64,000 nucleotides of DNA from Crithidia sp. LVH-60A (lineage: Eukaryota; Euglenozoa; Kinetoplastea; Trypanosomatida; Trypanosomatidae), in contig CP119637.1 in assembly GCA_030078075.1 (NCBI GenBank), forward strand, positions 1,076,001 to 1,140,000. Reading direction: 5' to 3'. The notes under the pieces are model-generated. The model did no database searches. It saw nothing but the letters and a program-made list of their open reading frames with translations, and was not told the DNA's origin. This document shows, piece by piece, positions 38,140 through 48,702 of this stretch. Every line of letters begins with the position of its first letter. Position 1 is the stretch's first letter. The translations under genes were made by a program, and so were the position numbers.

Positions 38140-39825
38140 ATGGCCGGACTCCTTCGTGCCGTGCTGCCGCGCCGCGTGCGCCGGCTGTGCGTGCTCGCCG
38201 CCACAACCGCGCTGCTGGCCGTGGCCTGCCTGCCCGCGCCGTCCACCGCGGCCGTGGAGTGGGTGCTGCAGCAGGTCCAGGTGCTGCACCGCCACGGCTC
38301 GCGCTCCTCCGTGCCCAGCTACAACGCCACCGCCATCTGCGGCACCACGCCCTGCGGCTACCTCAACCCCGAAGGCGAGACCATGATGCGCAACATCGGC
38401 ACCTTCCTGCGCCAGCGCTACAACACCGACGCCACCGTCGTCGACGAGCCCTTCCTCGCCTCCGAGGACTACAACCTCGACGTCGTCTCCACGCGCTCCA
38501 CCGACGTGCTGCGCACCCTGCAGAGCGCCGACCTGCTCCTCGCCGGGCTCTTCCCCAACGCACCCCGCCTTATCCCCGCCATCCACACGGTCTCCTTCAA
38601 CAGCGACACGTTGCTGAACACCTTTTCGCCGCCGTGGGTGGCGCTGACGTGGGCCTTCATGCCGCCAGCAACGTTGTCGCGCATGAACTCTGTCGTCGAT
38701 TCCCACTTTCCCAACTTCGCCGACCTAGTGGCCGTGGCTGCGACGCTGGACAGCGAGGGCTTCTGCAGCGACTTCGCGAACCGCTTCTCCTGCGCGACCA
38801 CGTTGTGGGATATTGCTGCCGCCAAGAACTCTGTTGGTGAGCTTCCCGAGCTGGCAGCCCAGCGCTACACGGATCTGCAGGCGATTATGGGTGCTCTCTT
38901 CCGCTACATGTGGTACTACGACGCCAGCAATGAGTTCGTGGTGCAGCAGGGTGGTCGCGGCCAGCCCTTCCTGCAGCAGGTGGTGAAGAACATCAACGAC
39001 TTCGTGGCCGGCACCAACACCTTCAAGGTGATGCACTACAGCGCGCACGACATCACCCTCGGTGCCACCTGGGGCACGCTCGGCGACAACAGCTTGAGCG
39101 GCGTGCTGCCGCCCTTCGCGCAGACCTTCGTGCTCGAGCTGCTGAGGCACGCGACGGACGGCACCTACGCCGTGCGCGTGCTGCGCGGCTGGCCCGGCCA
39201 GACCCCCGACACCGGCTTCGCCTTCTCCTGGGACGCCGCGTGGCAGCTGCAGTGCCGCGACAGCACCGGCGCCAACTACGCCGCCACAGACAACATGTGC
39301 CCGCTGGACGACTTCCAGCGCTACGTGCAGTCGACCGTCGCCACCAGCCCGCTCGGCACCTGCCTGCTGGACGCGGACACGCAGGCCGTGCTGGACTGCC
39401 CAACGCCCGCCCAGGAGCTCGCCGGCTCCGTCCAGCTGTCCGCCGCCTGCGCGCTGTACCGCACCGCCTGCCCCGCCTACGCATGCCCCGCCGGCTACAT
39501 TCTCAACACCGTCACCCAGCTCTGCGCCTGCACCTCCGCCGCCTGTCTCGCCACGGACGACACCACCACCACCAACAACAGCAGCACCGCGGCCCCCGTG
39601 GTGGTGACGGTGCACATGTCCGGCGTCTCCAGCGGCGCCACCGCCGGCATCGCCATCGCCACCTTCGCCGCCGGCGCCGTCATCGCAGCCGCCGTCACCA
39701 TGGTCATCGTGGCGCTGATGCGCCGCCGCCGCAGCGGCAGCGACGACACCGAGGGCCGCAGCCCCAACTCCGTGCAGAAGTACTCTGCCAACGGCCGGCC
39801 GGTCCGCGAGAGCGACGCGGTCTAG
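38140..39825 (+). CDS. MBAP: Membrane-bound histidine acid phosphatase, copy 1 (cassette type I)
   Basis: The 561-residue product is a type I membrane protein. A signal peptide covers about residues 1-38 (hydrophobic VLAATTALLAVACLPA). The phosphohistidine motif LHRHGSRS has Arg51, His52 and Arg55, and the second catalytic motif AHDITL has His303-Asp304. The enzyme family hydrolyses phosphomonoesters at acid pH through a phospho-histidine. A Cys-rich region (about 400-480), a Thr/Asn/Ser stretch (DDTTTTNNSSTAAP), one membrane span (AGIAIATFAAGAVIAAAVTM) and a basic-start cytoplasmic tail follow. In Leishmania the related enzyme MBAP sits in endosomal/lysosomal membranes. The central cassette (residues 152-261) is type I (TVSFNSDTLLNTF, ...RFSCATTLWDI), shared with copy 3. 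The start is the first ATG after the conserved acceptor. Confidence 0.95.
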   Translation: MAGLLRAVLPRRVRRLCVLAATTALLAVACLPAPSTAAVEWVLQQVQVLHRHGSRSSVPSYNATAICGTTPCGYLNPEGETMMRNIGTFLRQRYNTDATVVDEPFLASEDYNLDVVSTRSTDVLRTLQSADLLLAGLFPNAPRLIPAIHTVSFNSDTLLNTFSPPWVALTWAFMPPATLSRMNSVVDSHFPNFADLVAVAATLDSEGFCSDFANRFSCATTLWDIAAAKNSVGELPELAAQRYTDLQAIMGALFRYMWYYDASNEFVVQQGGRGQPFLQQVVKNINDFVAGTNTFKVMHYSAHDITLGATWGTLGDNSLSGVLPPFAQTFVLELLRHATDGTYAVRVLRGWPGQTPDTGFAFSWDAAWQLQCRDSTGANYAATDNMCPLDDFQRYVQSTVATSPLGTCLLDADTQAVLDCPTPAQELAGSVQLSAACALYRTACPAYACPAGYILNTVTQLCACTSAACLATDDTTTTNNSSTAAPVVVTVHMSGVSSGATAGIAIATFAAGAVIAAAVTMVIVALMRRRRSGSDDTEGRSPNSVQKYSANGRPVRESDAV

Positions 39826-41646
39826 GCGTGGCACAGCGCGGGCGGCACGGGCAGCGGGGCGGCACGCAGCGCAATACGCCGCACCGCACACGCCTATTTC
39901 TCTACGCCCTCTTCCGTACCCCCTCTTTCCCCTCCCCGTATTTTTTCTCTCCCGGCTCTTTTTTCGTTTCCGCGTCATTTTCGTCCCACCTCATTTCTGT
40001 CCCTCTCTCAGCCTCCTCTATTGTTTGTAATGTCTGGGTTTCTCTTCCTCTACCTTTCTATTAATTATTAATTATTATTATATTTTTTTCCCCCACGCAG
40101 TCCTGCGCACAGACCTGTCCCAACCCCTTCCTCCCCGCCGTGCGTCCAGGCTCCTAACAACAGCAGGCAGGGAAAGGGGGGAGCACCCGCGCGTCCGCTC
40201 ACCCCGCTGAGCCGTTGCCCGACACACAGCGAGCCGCTCCCCCCGCCCCCGCCACCCTAAGCCCCTAAAGTGTTCATTTCCAGTTCTCTTCTTCCGCGGT
40301 ACCCCTAAGACCGCGTTCTACTTTGCACCGCTTGTGCGTGCCCACTGCCGAGGTGCCCAGTGGTCCCCTCGCCACCGGCTTCTCTCTCTCCCTCTCTTCG
40401 GGTCCCGTGGTCTTTCTCTCCAGTGTCTTACCTGCCGCCCCCCGCTCACTGCTGGGGAGGGACCACGGGGCTCTATTCTTTTCTACCTTTCTATCTGGTT
40501 TTCTCTCTGACACGGACCGTTGCGCCTTCTCGTTGACGAAGGCACGTCCGCTAACTAAGTGCGCATGTAATGTGCCTGCGTGTCCGCGTGTGTGTGTGTG
40601 TATGTATGTGTGCGTGTGAGAGGGGGGTGATCGCGCGTCCCGCTGTTGCACTACCCTCGTAGTCTTTTTTTTTTTTTGCTGTTGTTGTTGTTCTTTGCGG
40701 GAACACCCCACACGCGCAGACAGACACACACACCCACGCGCACGCACCCTAATTTGGTAACCACGCAAACCTGTGTGCGCCTGTTCTCTTCGCTCTTGTT
40801 TCTCACAGTACGCGGCAAAGCTCCCCGACCTCCCCGTCGTCGCGGCGCACTTTCTTCCCCTCTCTTGCCATCGTCTCTTCATATGTTTCTCGCTTAGCGT
40901 AAGTTGTCTTTCTTTCCCGCCTCGCGCGACCCGGCAGCGGGTACGTCACCAACCAGCATGCGCGGTCGGACAGCGCCAGAGCCGTCCACCCTGTGCTGGC
41001 GCAGTGCGCACCCCTCCGCCCACGCGGCCCTCCACGACCCCCTTCCGTTGTTTTCTGGTCTTCTTCTTCATTTTCATTTTCTTTCTTTCCTCTGTTCTCT
41101 TCCTCACCCCCTTTTTTACTAATGTAAGCGCAGCCGCGTAGCACGAGAAGTGCTGGATATAAGAAAAAGAAACCGCAACGAAAGCAAGACACGCAACGCA
41201 CCTGCAGCAGCCGTGCGTGGCGAGCCGCACGCTGCGCACCGCCTCCGTCCCATGTCCGTCCCCTCTCTCCCTCTCTCGTCACCGGCTCCCGCCCGCGGAG
41301 CCACTCGCCGCCACGCACCACCCTCCCGTGCCCCCGCACGCGCTGCGCCGCGTCTCCCATTTGCCCCTCTCCGCCACTCTCTGCCTTCCCTCCTCCGCCT
41401 CCCTGTTCCTCGCGCCTCCTCTCCTCTCTTTCCCCACACACGCCGCGCAATGATAACAATACCCCAGCCTTAACGCGCCACGCCCTCCCCGCTTCACGCA
41501 TACATCTTCGCCACCCGCACCACAAGCACGCACGCGCACGCAGCCGTCTCTGCCCCCGTCCGCTGACGCCCCCCGCACTCACCACCACAACCACCACCAC
41601 AACCACCGCCGCCGCCGCCCTCCAACGCACACACGCAGACACACAC
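39826..41646 (+). repeat. Array spacer 1 (between copies 1 and 2)
   Basis: No gene. Landmarks shared by all spacers are an AT-rich ATTAATTATTAATTATT patch (40060-40080) before a T/C tract and AG, a TG repeat (40587-40617), a T run (40664-40677) and a pyrimidine tract (41047-41118). Next to the downstream ATG are ACC and GCC triplet repeats (41580-41620). Confidence 0.8.
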
Positions 41647-43332
41647 ATGGCCGGACTCCTTCGTGCCGTGCTGCCGCGCCGCGTGCGCCGGCTGTGCGTG
41701 CTCGCCGCCACGACCGCGCTGCTGGCCGTGGCCTGCCTGCCCGCGCCGTCCACCGCAGCCGTGGAGTGGGTGCTGCAGCAGGTCCAGGTGCTGCACCGCC
41801 ACGGCTCGCGCTCCTCCGTGCCCAGCTACAACGCCACCGCCATCTGCGGCACCACGCCCTGCGGCTACCTCAACCCCGAAGGCGAGACCATGATGCGCAA
41901 CATCGGCACCTTCCTGCGCCAGCGCTACAACACCGACGCCACCGTCGTCGACGAGCCCTTCCTCGCCTCCGAGGACTACAACCTCGACGTCGTCTCCACG
42001 CGCTCCACCGACGTGCTGCGCACCCTGCAGAGCGCCGACCTGCTCCTCGCCGGGCTCTTCCCCAACGCACCCCGCCTCATCCCCGCCATCCACACTGTGC
42101 CGATTGGCACAGACACGCTGCTGAACACCTTTTCGCCGCCGTGGGTAGCGCTGACGTATTCGTTCGCGCCTGCTGCGACCCAGGCCCGTATGAACCCGAT
42201 AGTCGACTCCCGCTTCCCCGACTTTGCCGACCTAGTGGCCGTGGCCGCGACGCTGGACAGCGAGGGCTACTGCAGCGACTTTGCAAACCGCTGGTCCTGC
42301 GCGTCTATGTTGTGGGATATTGCTGCCGCCAAGAACTCTGTTGGTGAGCTTCCCGAGCTGGCGGCCCAGCGCTACACCGACCTGCAAGAAATGATGGCCG
42401 CCTTTTACCGCTACCTGTGGTACTACGACGCCAGCAATGAGTTCGTGGTGCAGCAGGGTGGTCGCGGCCAGCCCTTCCTGCAGCAGGTGGTGAAGAACAT
42501 CAATGACTTCGTGGCCGGCACCAACACCTTCAAGGTGATGCACTACAGCGCTCACGACATCACCCTCGGTGCTACCTGGGGCACGCTCGGCGACGACAGC
42601 GTGAGCGGCGTGCTGCCACCCTTCGCGCAGACCTTCGTGCTGGAGCTGCTGAGGCACGCGACGGACGGCACCTACGCCGTGCGCGTGCTGCGCGGCTGGC
42701 CCGGCCAGACCCCCGACACCGGCTTCGCCTTCTCCTGGGACGCCGCGTGGCAGCTGCAGTGCCGCGACAGCACCGGCGCCAACTACGCCGCCACAGACAA
42801 CATGTGCCCGCTGGACGACTTCCAGCGCTACGTGCAGTCGACCGTCGCCACCAGCCCGCTCGGCACCTGCCTGCTGGACGCGGACACGCAGGCCGTGCTG
42901 GACTGCCCAACGCCCGCCCAGGAGCTCGCCGGCTCTGTCCAGCTGTCCGCCGCCTGCGCGCTGTACCGCACCGCCTGCCCCGCCTACGCATGCCCCGCCG
43001 GCTACATTCTCAACACCGTCACCCAGCTCTGCGCCTGCACCTCCGCCGCCTGCCTCGCCACGGACGACACCACCACCACCAACAACAGCAGCACCGCGGC
43101 CCCCGTGGTGGTGACGGTGCACATGTCCGGCGTCTCCAGCGGCGCCACCGCCGGCATCGCCATCGCCACCTTCGCCGCCGGCGCCGTCATCGCAGCCGCC
43201 GTCACCATGGTCATCGTGGCGCTGATGCGCCGCCGCCGCAGCGGCAGCGACGACACCGAGGGCCGCAGCCCCAACTCCGTGCAGAAGTACTCTGCCAACG
43301 GCCGGCCGGTCCGCGAGAGCGACGCGGTCTAG
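41647..43332 (+). CDS. MBAP: Membrane-bound histidine acid phosphatase, copy 2 (cassette type II)
   Basis: The 561 residues match copy 1 exactly in residues 1-151 and from about 310 to the end. The same signal peptide, RHGSR motif (51-55), His303-Asp304, membrane span and tail are present. The central cassette (nucleotides about 42100-42429) differs: TVPIGTDTLLNTF, then VALTYSFAPAATQARMNPIV, and ...NRWSCASMLWDI. This type II cassette is shared with copy 4. A nearby three-residue difference (GDDSVSG against GDNSLSG) goes with the cassette type. The change covers the part of the catalytic domain between the two active-site motifs, so substrate preference may differ, an inference only. Confidence 0.95.
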   Translation: MAGLLRAVLPRRVRRLCVLAATTALLAVACLPAPSTAAVEWVLQQVQVLHRHGSRSSVPSYNATAICGTTPCGYLNPEGETMMRNIGTFLRQRYNTDATVVDEPFLASEDYNLDVVSTRSTDVLRTLQSADLLLAGLFPNAPRLIPAIHTVPIGTDTLLNTFSPPWVALTYSFAPAATQARMNPIVDSRFPDFADLVAVAATLDSEGYCSDFANRWSCASMLWDIAAAKNSVGELPELAAQRYTDLQEMMAAFYRYLWYYDASNEFVVQQGGRGQPFLQQVVKNINDFVAGTNTFKVMHYSAHDITLGATWGTLGDDSVSGVLPPFAQTFVLELLRHATDGTYAVRVLRGWPGQTPDTGFAFSWDAAWQLQCRDSTGANYAATDNMCPLDDFQRYVQSTVATSPLGTCLLDADTQAVLDCPTPAQELAGSVQLSAACALYRTACPAYACPAGYILNTVTQLCACTSAACLATDDTTTTNNSSTAAPVVVTVHMSGVSSGATAGIAIATFAAGAVIAAAVTMVIVALMRRRRSGSDDTEGRSPNSVQKYSANGRPVRESDAV

Positions 43333-45172
43333 GCGCGGCACAGCGCGGGCGGCACGGGCAGCGGGGCGGCACGCAGCGCAACACGCCGCACCGCACCGCA
43401 CCCGGCTGCCGCCTCTCCTATTTCTCTACGCCCTCTTCCGTACCCCCCTCTTTCCCTCCCCGTTTTTTTATTTTTCTCTCCCAGCTCTTTTTTCGTTTCC
43501 GCGTCATTTTCCTCCCACCTCATTTCTGTCCCTCTCTCAGCCTCCTCTATTGTTTGTAATGTCTGGGTTTCTCTTCCTCTACCTTTCTATTAATTATTAA
43601 TTATTATTATATTTTTTTCCCCCACGCAGTCCTGCGCACAGACCTGTCCCAACCCCTTCCTCCCCGCCGTGCGTCCAGGCTCCTAACAACAGCAGGCAGG
43701 GAAAGGGGGAGCACCCGCGCGTCCGCTCACCCCGCTGAGCCGTTGCCCGACACACAGCGAGCCGCTCCCCCCGCCCCCGCCACCCTAAGCCCCTAAAGTG
43801 TTCACTTCCAGTTCTCTTCTTCTGCGGTACCCCTAAGACCGCGTTCTACTTTGCACCGCTTGTGCGTGCCCACTGCCGAGGTGCCCAGTGGTCCCCTCGC
43901 CACCGGCTTCTCTCTCCCCCTCTTCGGGTCCCGTGGTCTTTCTCTCCAGTGTCTTACCTGCCGCCCCCCGCTCACTGCTGGGGAGAGACCACGGGGCTCT
44001 ATTCTTTTCTACCCTTTTATCTGGTTTTCTCTCTGACACGGACCGTTGCGCCTTCTCGTTGACGAAGGCACGTCCGCTAACTAAGTGCGCATGTAATGTG
44101 CCTGCGTGTCCGCGTGTGTGTGTGTGTATGTATGTGTGCGTGTGAGAGGGGGGTGATCGCGCGTCCCGCTGTTGCACTACCCTCGTAGTCTTTTTTTTTT
44201 TTGCTGTTGTTGTTGTTCTTTGCGGGAACACCCCACACGCGCAGACAGACACACACACCCACGCGCACGCACCCTAATCTGGTAACCACGCAAACCTGTG
44301 TGCGCCTGTTCTCTTCGCTCTTGTTTCTCACAGTACGCGGCAAAGCTCCCCGACCTCCCCGTCGTCGCGGCGCACTTTCTTCCCCTCTCTTGCCATCGTC
44401 TCTTCATATGTTTCTCGCTTAGCGTAAGTTGTCTTTCTTTCCCGCCTCGCGCGAGCCGGCAGCGGGTACGTCACCAACCAGCATGCGCGGTCGGACAGCG
44501 CCAGAGCCGTCCACCCTGTGCTGGCGCAGTGCGCACCCCTCCGCCCACGCGGCCCTCCACGGCTCCCTTCCATTGTTTTCTGGTCTTCTTCTTCATTTTC
44601 ATTTTCTTTCTTTCCTCTGTTCTCTTCCTCACCCCCTTTTTTACTAATGTAAGCGCAGCCGCGTAGCACGAGAAGTGCTGGATATAAGAAAAAGAAACCG
44701 CAACGAAAGCAAGACACACAACGCACACCTGCAGCAGCCGCGCGTGCCGAGCCGCACGCTGCGCACCGCCTCCGTCCCATGTCCGTCCCTTTCTTCCTCT
44801 CTCGTCACCGGCTCCCGCCCGCGGAGCCACTCGCCGCCACGCGCCACCCTCCCGTGCCCCCGCACGCGCTGCGCCGCGTCTCCCACCTGTCCCTCTCCGC
44901 CACTCTCTGCCTTCCCTCCTCCGCCTCCCTGTTCCTCGCGCCTCCTCTCCTCTCTTTCCCCACACACGCCGCGCAATGATAACAATACCCCAGCCTTAAC
45001 GCGCCACGCCCTCCCCGCTTCACGCATACATCTCCGCCACCCGCACCACAAGCACGCACGCGCACGCAGCCGTCTCTGTCCCCGTCCGCTGTCGCCCCCC
45101 GCACTCACCACCACAACCACCACCACAACCACCGCCGCCGCCGCCCTCCAACGCACACACGCAGACACACAC
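43333..45172 (+). repeat. Array spacer 2 (between copies 2 and 3)
   Basis: Nearly identical to spacer 1 with small length changes in homopolymers and a somewhat longer 3' UTR start. No gene. A reading frame runs through the 5' leader into copy 3 without a stop, but the translated leader is low-complexity Pro/Thr/Arg and its start lies upstream of the conserved acceptor, so it is not taken as coding. Confidence 0.8.
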
Positions 45173-46858
45173 ATGGCCGGACTCCTTCGTGCCGTGCTGC
45201 CGCGCCGCGTGCGCCGGCTGTGCGTGCTCGCCGCCACGACCGCGCTGCTGGCCGTGGCCTGCCTGCCCGCGCCGTCCACCGCAGCCGTGGAGTGGGTGCT
45301 GCAGCAGGTCCAGGTGCTGCACCGCCACGGCTCGCGCTCCTCCGTGCCCAGCTACAACGCCACCGCCATCTGCGGCACCACGCCCTGCGGCTACCTCAAC
45401 CCCGAAGGCGAGACCATGATGCGCAACATCGGCACCTTCCTGCGCCAGCGCTACAACACCGACGCCACCGTCGTCGACGAGCCCTTCCTCGCCTCCGAGG
45501 ACTACAACCTCGACGTCGTCTCCACGCGCTCCACCGACGTGCTGCGCACCCTGCAGAGCGCCGACCTGCTCCTCGCCGGGCTCTTCCCCAACGCACCCCG
45601 CCTCATCCCCGCCATCCACACGGTCTCCTTCAACAGCGACACGTTGCTGAACACCTTTTCGCCGCCGTGGGTGGCGCTGACGTGGGCCTTCATGCCGCCA
45701 GCAACGTTGTCGCGCATGAACTCTGTCGTCGATTCCCACTTCCCCAACTTCGCCGACCTAGTGGCCGTGGCTGCGACGCTGGACAGCGAGGGCTTCTGCA
45801 GCGACTTCGCGAACCGGTTCTCCTGCGCGACCACGTTGTGGGATATTGCTGCTGCCAAGAACTCTGTTGGTGAGCTTCCCGAGCTGGCGGCCCAGCGCTA
45901 CACGGATCTGCAGGCGATTATGGGTGCTCTCTTCCGCTACATGTGGTACTACGACGCCAGCAATGAGTTCGTGGTGCAGCAGGGTGGTCGCGGCCAGCCC
46001 TTCCTGCAGCAGGTGGTGAAGAACATCAATGACTTCGTGGCCGGCACCAACACCTTCAAGGTGATGCACTACAGCGCTCACGACATCACCCTCGGTGCCA
46101 CCTGGGGCACGCTCGGCGACAACAGCTTGAGCGGCGTGCTGCCGCCCTTCGCGCAGACCTTCGTGCTGGAGCTGCTGAGGCACGCGACGGACGGCACCTA
46201 CGCCGTGCGCGTGCTGCGCGGCTGGCCCGGCCAGACCCCCGACACCGGCTTCGCCTTCTCCTGGGACGCCGCGTGGCAGCTGCAGTGCCGCGACAGCACC
46301 GGCGCCAACTACGCCGCCACAGACAACATGTGCCCGCTGGACGACTTCCAGCGCTACGTGCAGTCGACCGTCGCCACCAGCCCGCTCGGCACCTGCCTGC
46401 TGGACGCGGACACGCAGGCCGTGCTGGACTGCCCAACGCCCGCCCAGGAGCTCGCCGGCTCTGTCCAGCTGTCCGCCGCCTGCGCGCTGTACCGCACCGC
46501 CTGCCCCGCCTACGCATGCCCCGCCGGCTACATTCTCAACACCGTCACCCAGCTCTGCGCCTGCACCTCCGCCGCCTGCCTCGCCACGGACGACACCACC
46601 ACCACCAACAACAGCAGCACCGCGGCCCCCGTGGTGGTGACGGTGCACATGTCCGGCGTCTCCAGCGGCGCCACCGCCGGCATCGCCATCGCCACCTTCG
46701 CCGCCGGCGCCGTCATCGCAGCCGCCGTCACCATGGTCATCGTGGCGCTGATGCGCCGCCGCCGCAGCGGCAGCGACGACACCGAGGGCCGCAGCCCCAA
46801 CTCCGTGCAGAAGTACTCTGCCAACGGCCGGCCGGTCCGCGAGAGCGACGCGGTCTAG
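45173..46858 (+). CDS. MBAP: Membrane-bound histidine acid phosphatase, copy 3 (cassette type I)
   Basis: The 561-residue protein is identical to copy 1 in every region I compared. The type I cassette (about 45626-45955) differs from copy 1 at only a few silent sites (for example CGG for CGC in the Arg codon before Phe-Ser-Cys). Outside the cassette the DNA is closer to copies 2 and 4 than to copy 1 (for example the TGC rather than TGT Cys codon in AACLAT). That mixture indicates exchange among copies. Signal peptide, RHGSR, HD motif, membrane span and tail are as in copy 1. It probably carries the same endolysosomal acid phosphatase function. Confidence 0.95.
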   Translation: MAGLLRAVLPRRVRRLCVLAATTALLAVACLPAPSTAAVEWVLQQVQVLHRHGSRSSVPSYNATAICGTTPCGYLNPEGETMMRNIGTFLRQRYNTDATVVDEPFLASEDYNLDVVSTRSTDVLRTLQSADLLLAGLFPNAPRLIPAIHTVSFNSDTLLNTFSPPWVALTWAFMPPATLSRMNSVVDSHFPNFADLVAVAATLDSEGFCSDFANRFSCATTLWDIAAAKNSVGELPELAAQRYTDLQAIMGALFRYMWYYDASNEFVVQQGGRGQPFLQQVVKNINDFVAGTNTFKVMHYSAHDITLGATWGTLGDNSLSGVLPPFAQTFVLELLRHATDGTYAVRVLRGWPGQTPDTGFAFSWDAAWQLQCRDSTGANYAATDNMCPLDDFQRYVQSTVATSPLGTCLLDADTQAVLDCPTPAQELAGSVQLSAACALYRTACPAYACPAGYILNTVTQLCACTSAACLATDDTTTTNNSSTAAPVVVTVHMSGVSSGATAGIAIATFAAGAVIAAAVTMVIVALMRRRRSGSDDTEGRSPNSVQKYSANGRPVRESDAV

Positions 46859-48702
46859 GCGCGGCACAGCGCGGGCGGCACGGGCAGCGGGGCGGCACGC
46901 AGCGCAACACGCCGCACCGCACCGCACCCGGCTGCCGCCTCTCCTATTTCTCTACGCCCTCTTCCGTACCCCCTCTTTCCCCTCCCCGTTTTTTTATTTT
47001 TCTCTCCCAGCTCTTTTTTCGTTTCCGCGTCATTTTCCTCCCACCTCATTTCTGTCCCTCTCTCAGCCTCCTCTATTGTTTGTAATGTCTGGGTTTCTCT
47101 TCCTCTACCTTTCTATTAATTATTAATTATTATTATATTTTTTTCCCCCACGCAGTCCTGCGCACAGACCTGTCCCAACCCCTTCCTCCCCGCCGTGCGT
47201 CCAGGCTCCTAACAACAGCAGGCAGGAGGGGGGAGGGAGCACCCGCGCGTCCGCTCACCCCGCTGAGCCGTTGCCCGACACACAGCGAGCCGCTCCCCCC
47301 GCCCCCGCCACCCTAAGCCCCTAAAGTGTTCACTTCCAGTTCTCTTCTTCTGCGGTACCCCTAAGACCGCGTTCTACTTTGCACCGCTTGTGCGTGCCCA
47401 CTGCCGAGGTGCCCAGTGGTCCCCTCGCCACCGGCTTCTCTCTCCCCCTCTTCGGGTCCCGTGGTCTTTCTCTCCAGTGTCTTACCTGCCGCCCCCCGCT
47501 CACTGCTGGGGAGAGACCACGGGGCTCTATTCTTTTCTACCCTTTTATCTGGTTTTCTCTCTGACACGGACCGTTGCGCCTTCTCGTTGACGAAGGCACG
47601 TCCGCTAACTAAGTGCGCATGTAATGTGCCTGCGTGTCCGCGTGTGTGTGTGTGTATGTATGTGTGCGTGTGAGAGGGGGGTGATCGCGCGTCCCGCTGT
47701 TGCACTACCCTCGTAGTCTTTTTTTTTTTTGCTGTTGTTGTTGTTCTTTGCGGGAACACCCCACACGCGCAGACAGACACACACACCCACGCGCACGCAC
47801 CCTAATCTGGTAACCACGCAAACCTGTGTGCGCCTGTTCTCTTCGCTCTTGTTTCTCACAGTACGCGGCAAAGCTCCCCCGACCTCCCCGTCGTCGCGGC
47901 GCACTTTCTTCCCCTCTCTTGCCATCGTCTCTTCATATGTTTCTCGCTTAGCGTAAGTTGTCTTTCTTTCCCGCCTCGCGCGACCCGGCAGCGGGTACGT
48001 CACCAACCAGCATGCGCGGTCGGACAGCGCCAGAGCCGTCCACCCTGTGCTGGCGCAGTGCGCACCCCTCCGCCCACGCGGCCCTCCACGGCTCCCTTCC
48101 ATTGTTTTCTGGTCTTCTTCTTCATTTTCATTTTCTTTCTTTCCTCTGTTCTCTTCCTCACCCCCTTTTTTACTAATGTAAGCGCAGCCGCGTAGCACGA
48201 GAAGTGCTGGATATAAGAAAAAGAAACCGCAACGAAAGCAAGACACACAACGCACACCTGCAGCAGCCGCGCGTGCCGAGCCGCACGCTGCGCACCGCCT
48301 CCGTCCCATGTCCGTCCCTTTCTTCCTCTCTCGTCACCGGCTCCCGCCCGCGGAGCCACTTGCCGCCACGCACCACCCTCCCGTGCCCCCCGCACGCGCT
48401 GCGCCGCGTCTCCCACCTGTCCCTCTCCGCCACTCTCTGCCTTCCCTCCTCCGCCTCCCTGTTCCTCGCGCCTCCTCTCCTCTCTTTCCCCACACACGCC
48501 GCGCAATGATAACAATACCCCAGCCTTAACGCGCCACGCCCTCCCCGCTTCACGCATACATCTCCGCCACCCGCACCACAAGCACGCACGCGCACGCAGC
48601 CGTCTCTGCCCCCGTCCGCTGACGCCCCCCGCACTCACCACCACAACCACCACCACAACCACCGCCGCCGCCGCCCTCCAACGCACACACGCAGACACAC
48701 AC
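46859..48702 (+). repeat. Array spacer 3 (between copies 3 and 4)
   Basis: Same structure as the other spacers. It has one local G-rich variant near 47221-47241 and a C-run length change near 47875 and 48386. No gene. Confidence 0.8.

Noticed and set aside
40587-40617. TG repeat in the array spacer as a telomere-like or recombination element
   Set aside because: Simple TG dinucleotide repeat, not the trypanosomatid telomere repeat; it may aid recombination but nothing more specific is visible.
44675-45172. In-frame N-terminal extension of acid phosphatase copy 3 (also copy 5 from 51735)
   Set aside because: It is interrupted by stops in other copies, is low complexity, and its start lies upstream of the conserved AG acceptor; the signal peptide begins at the ATG used here.
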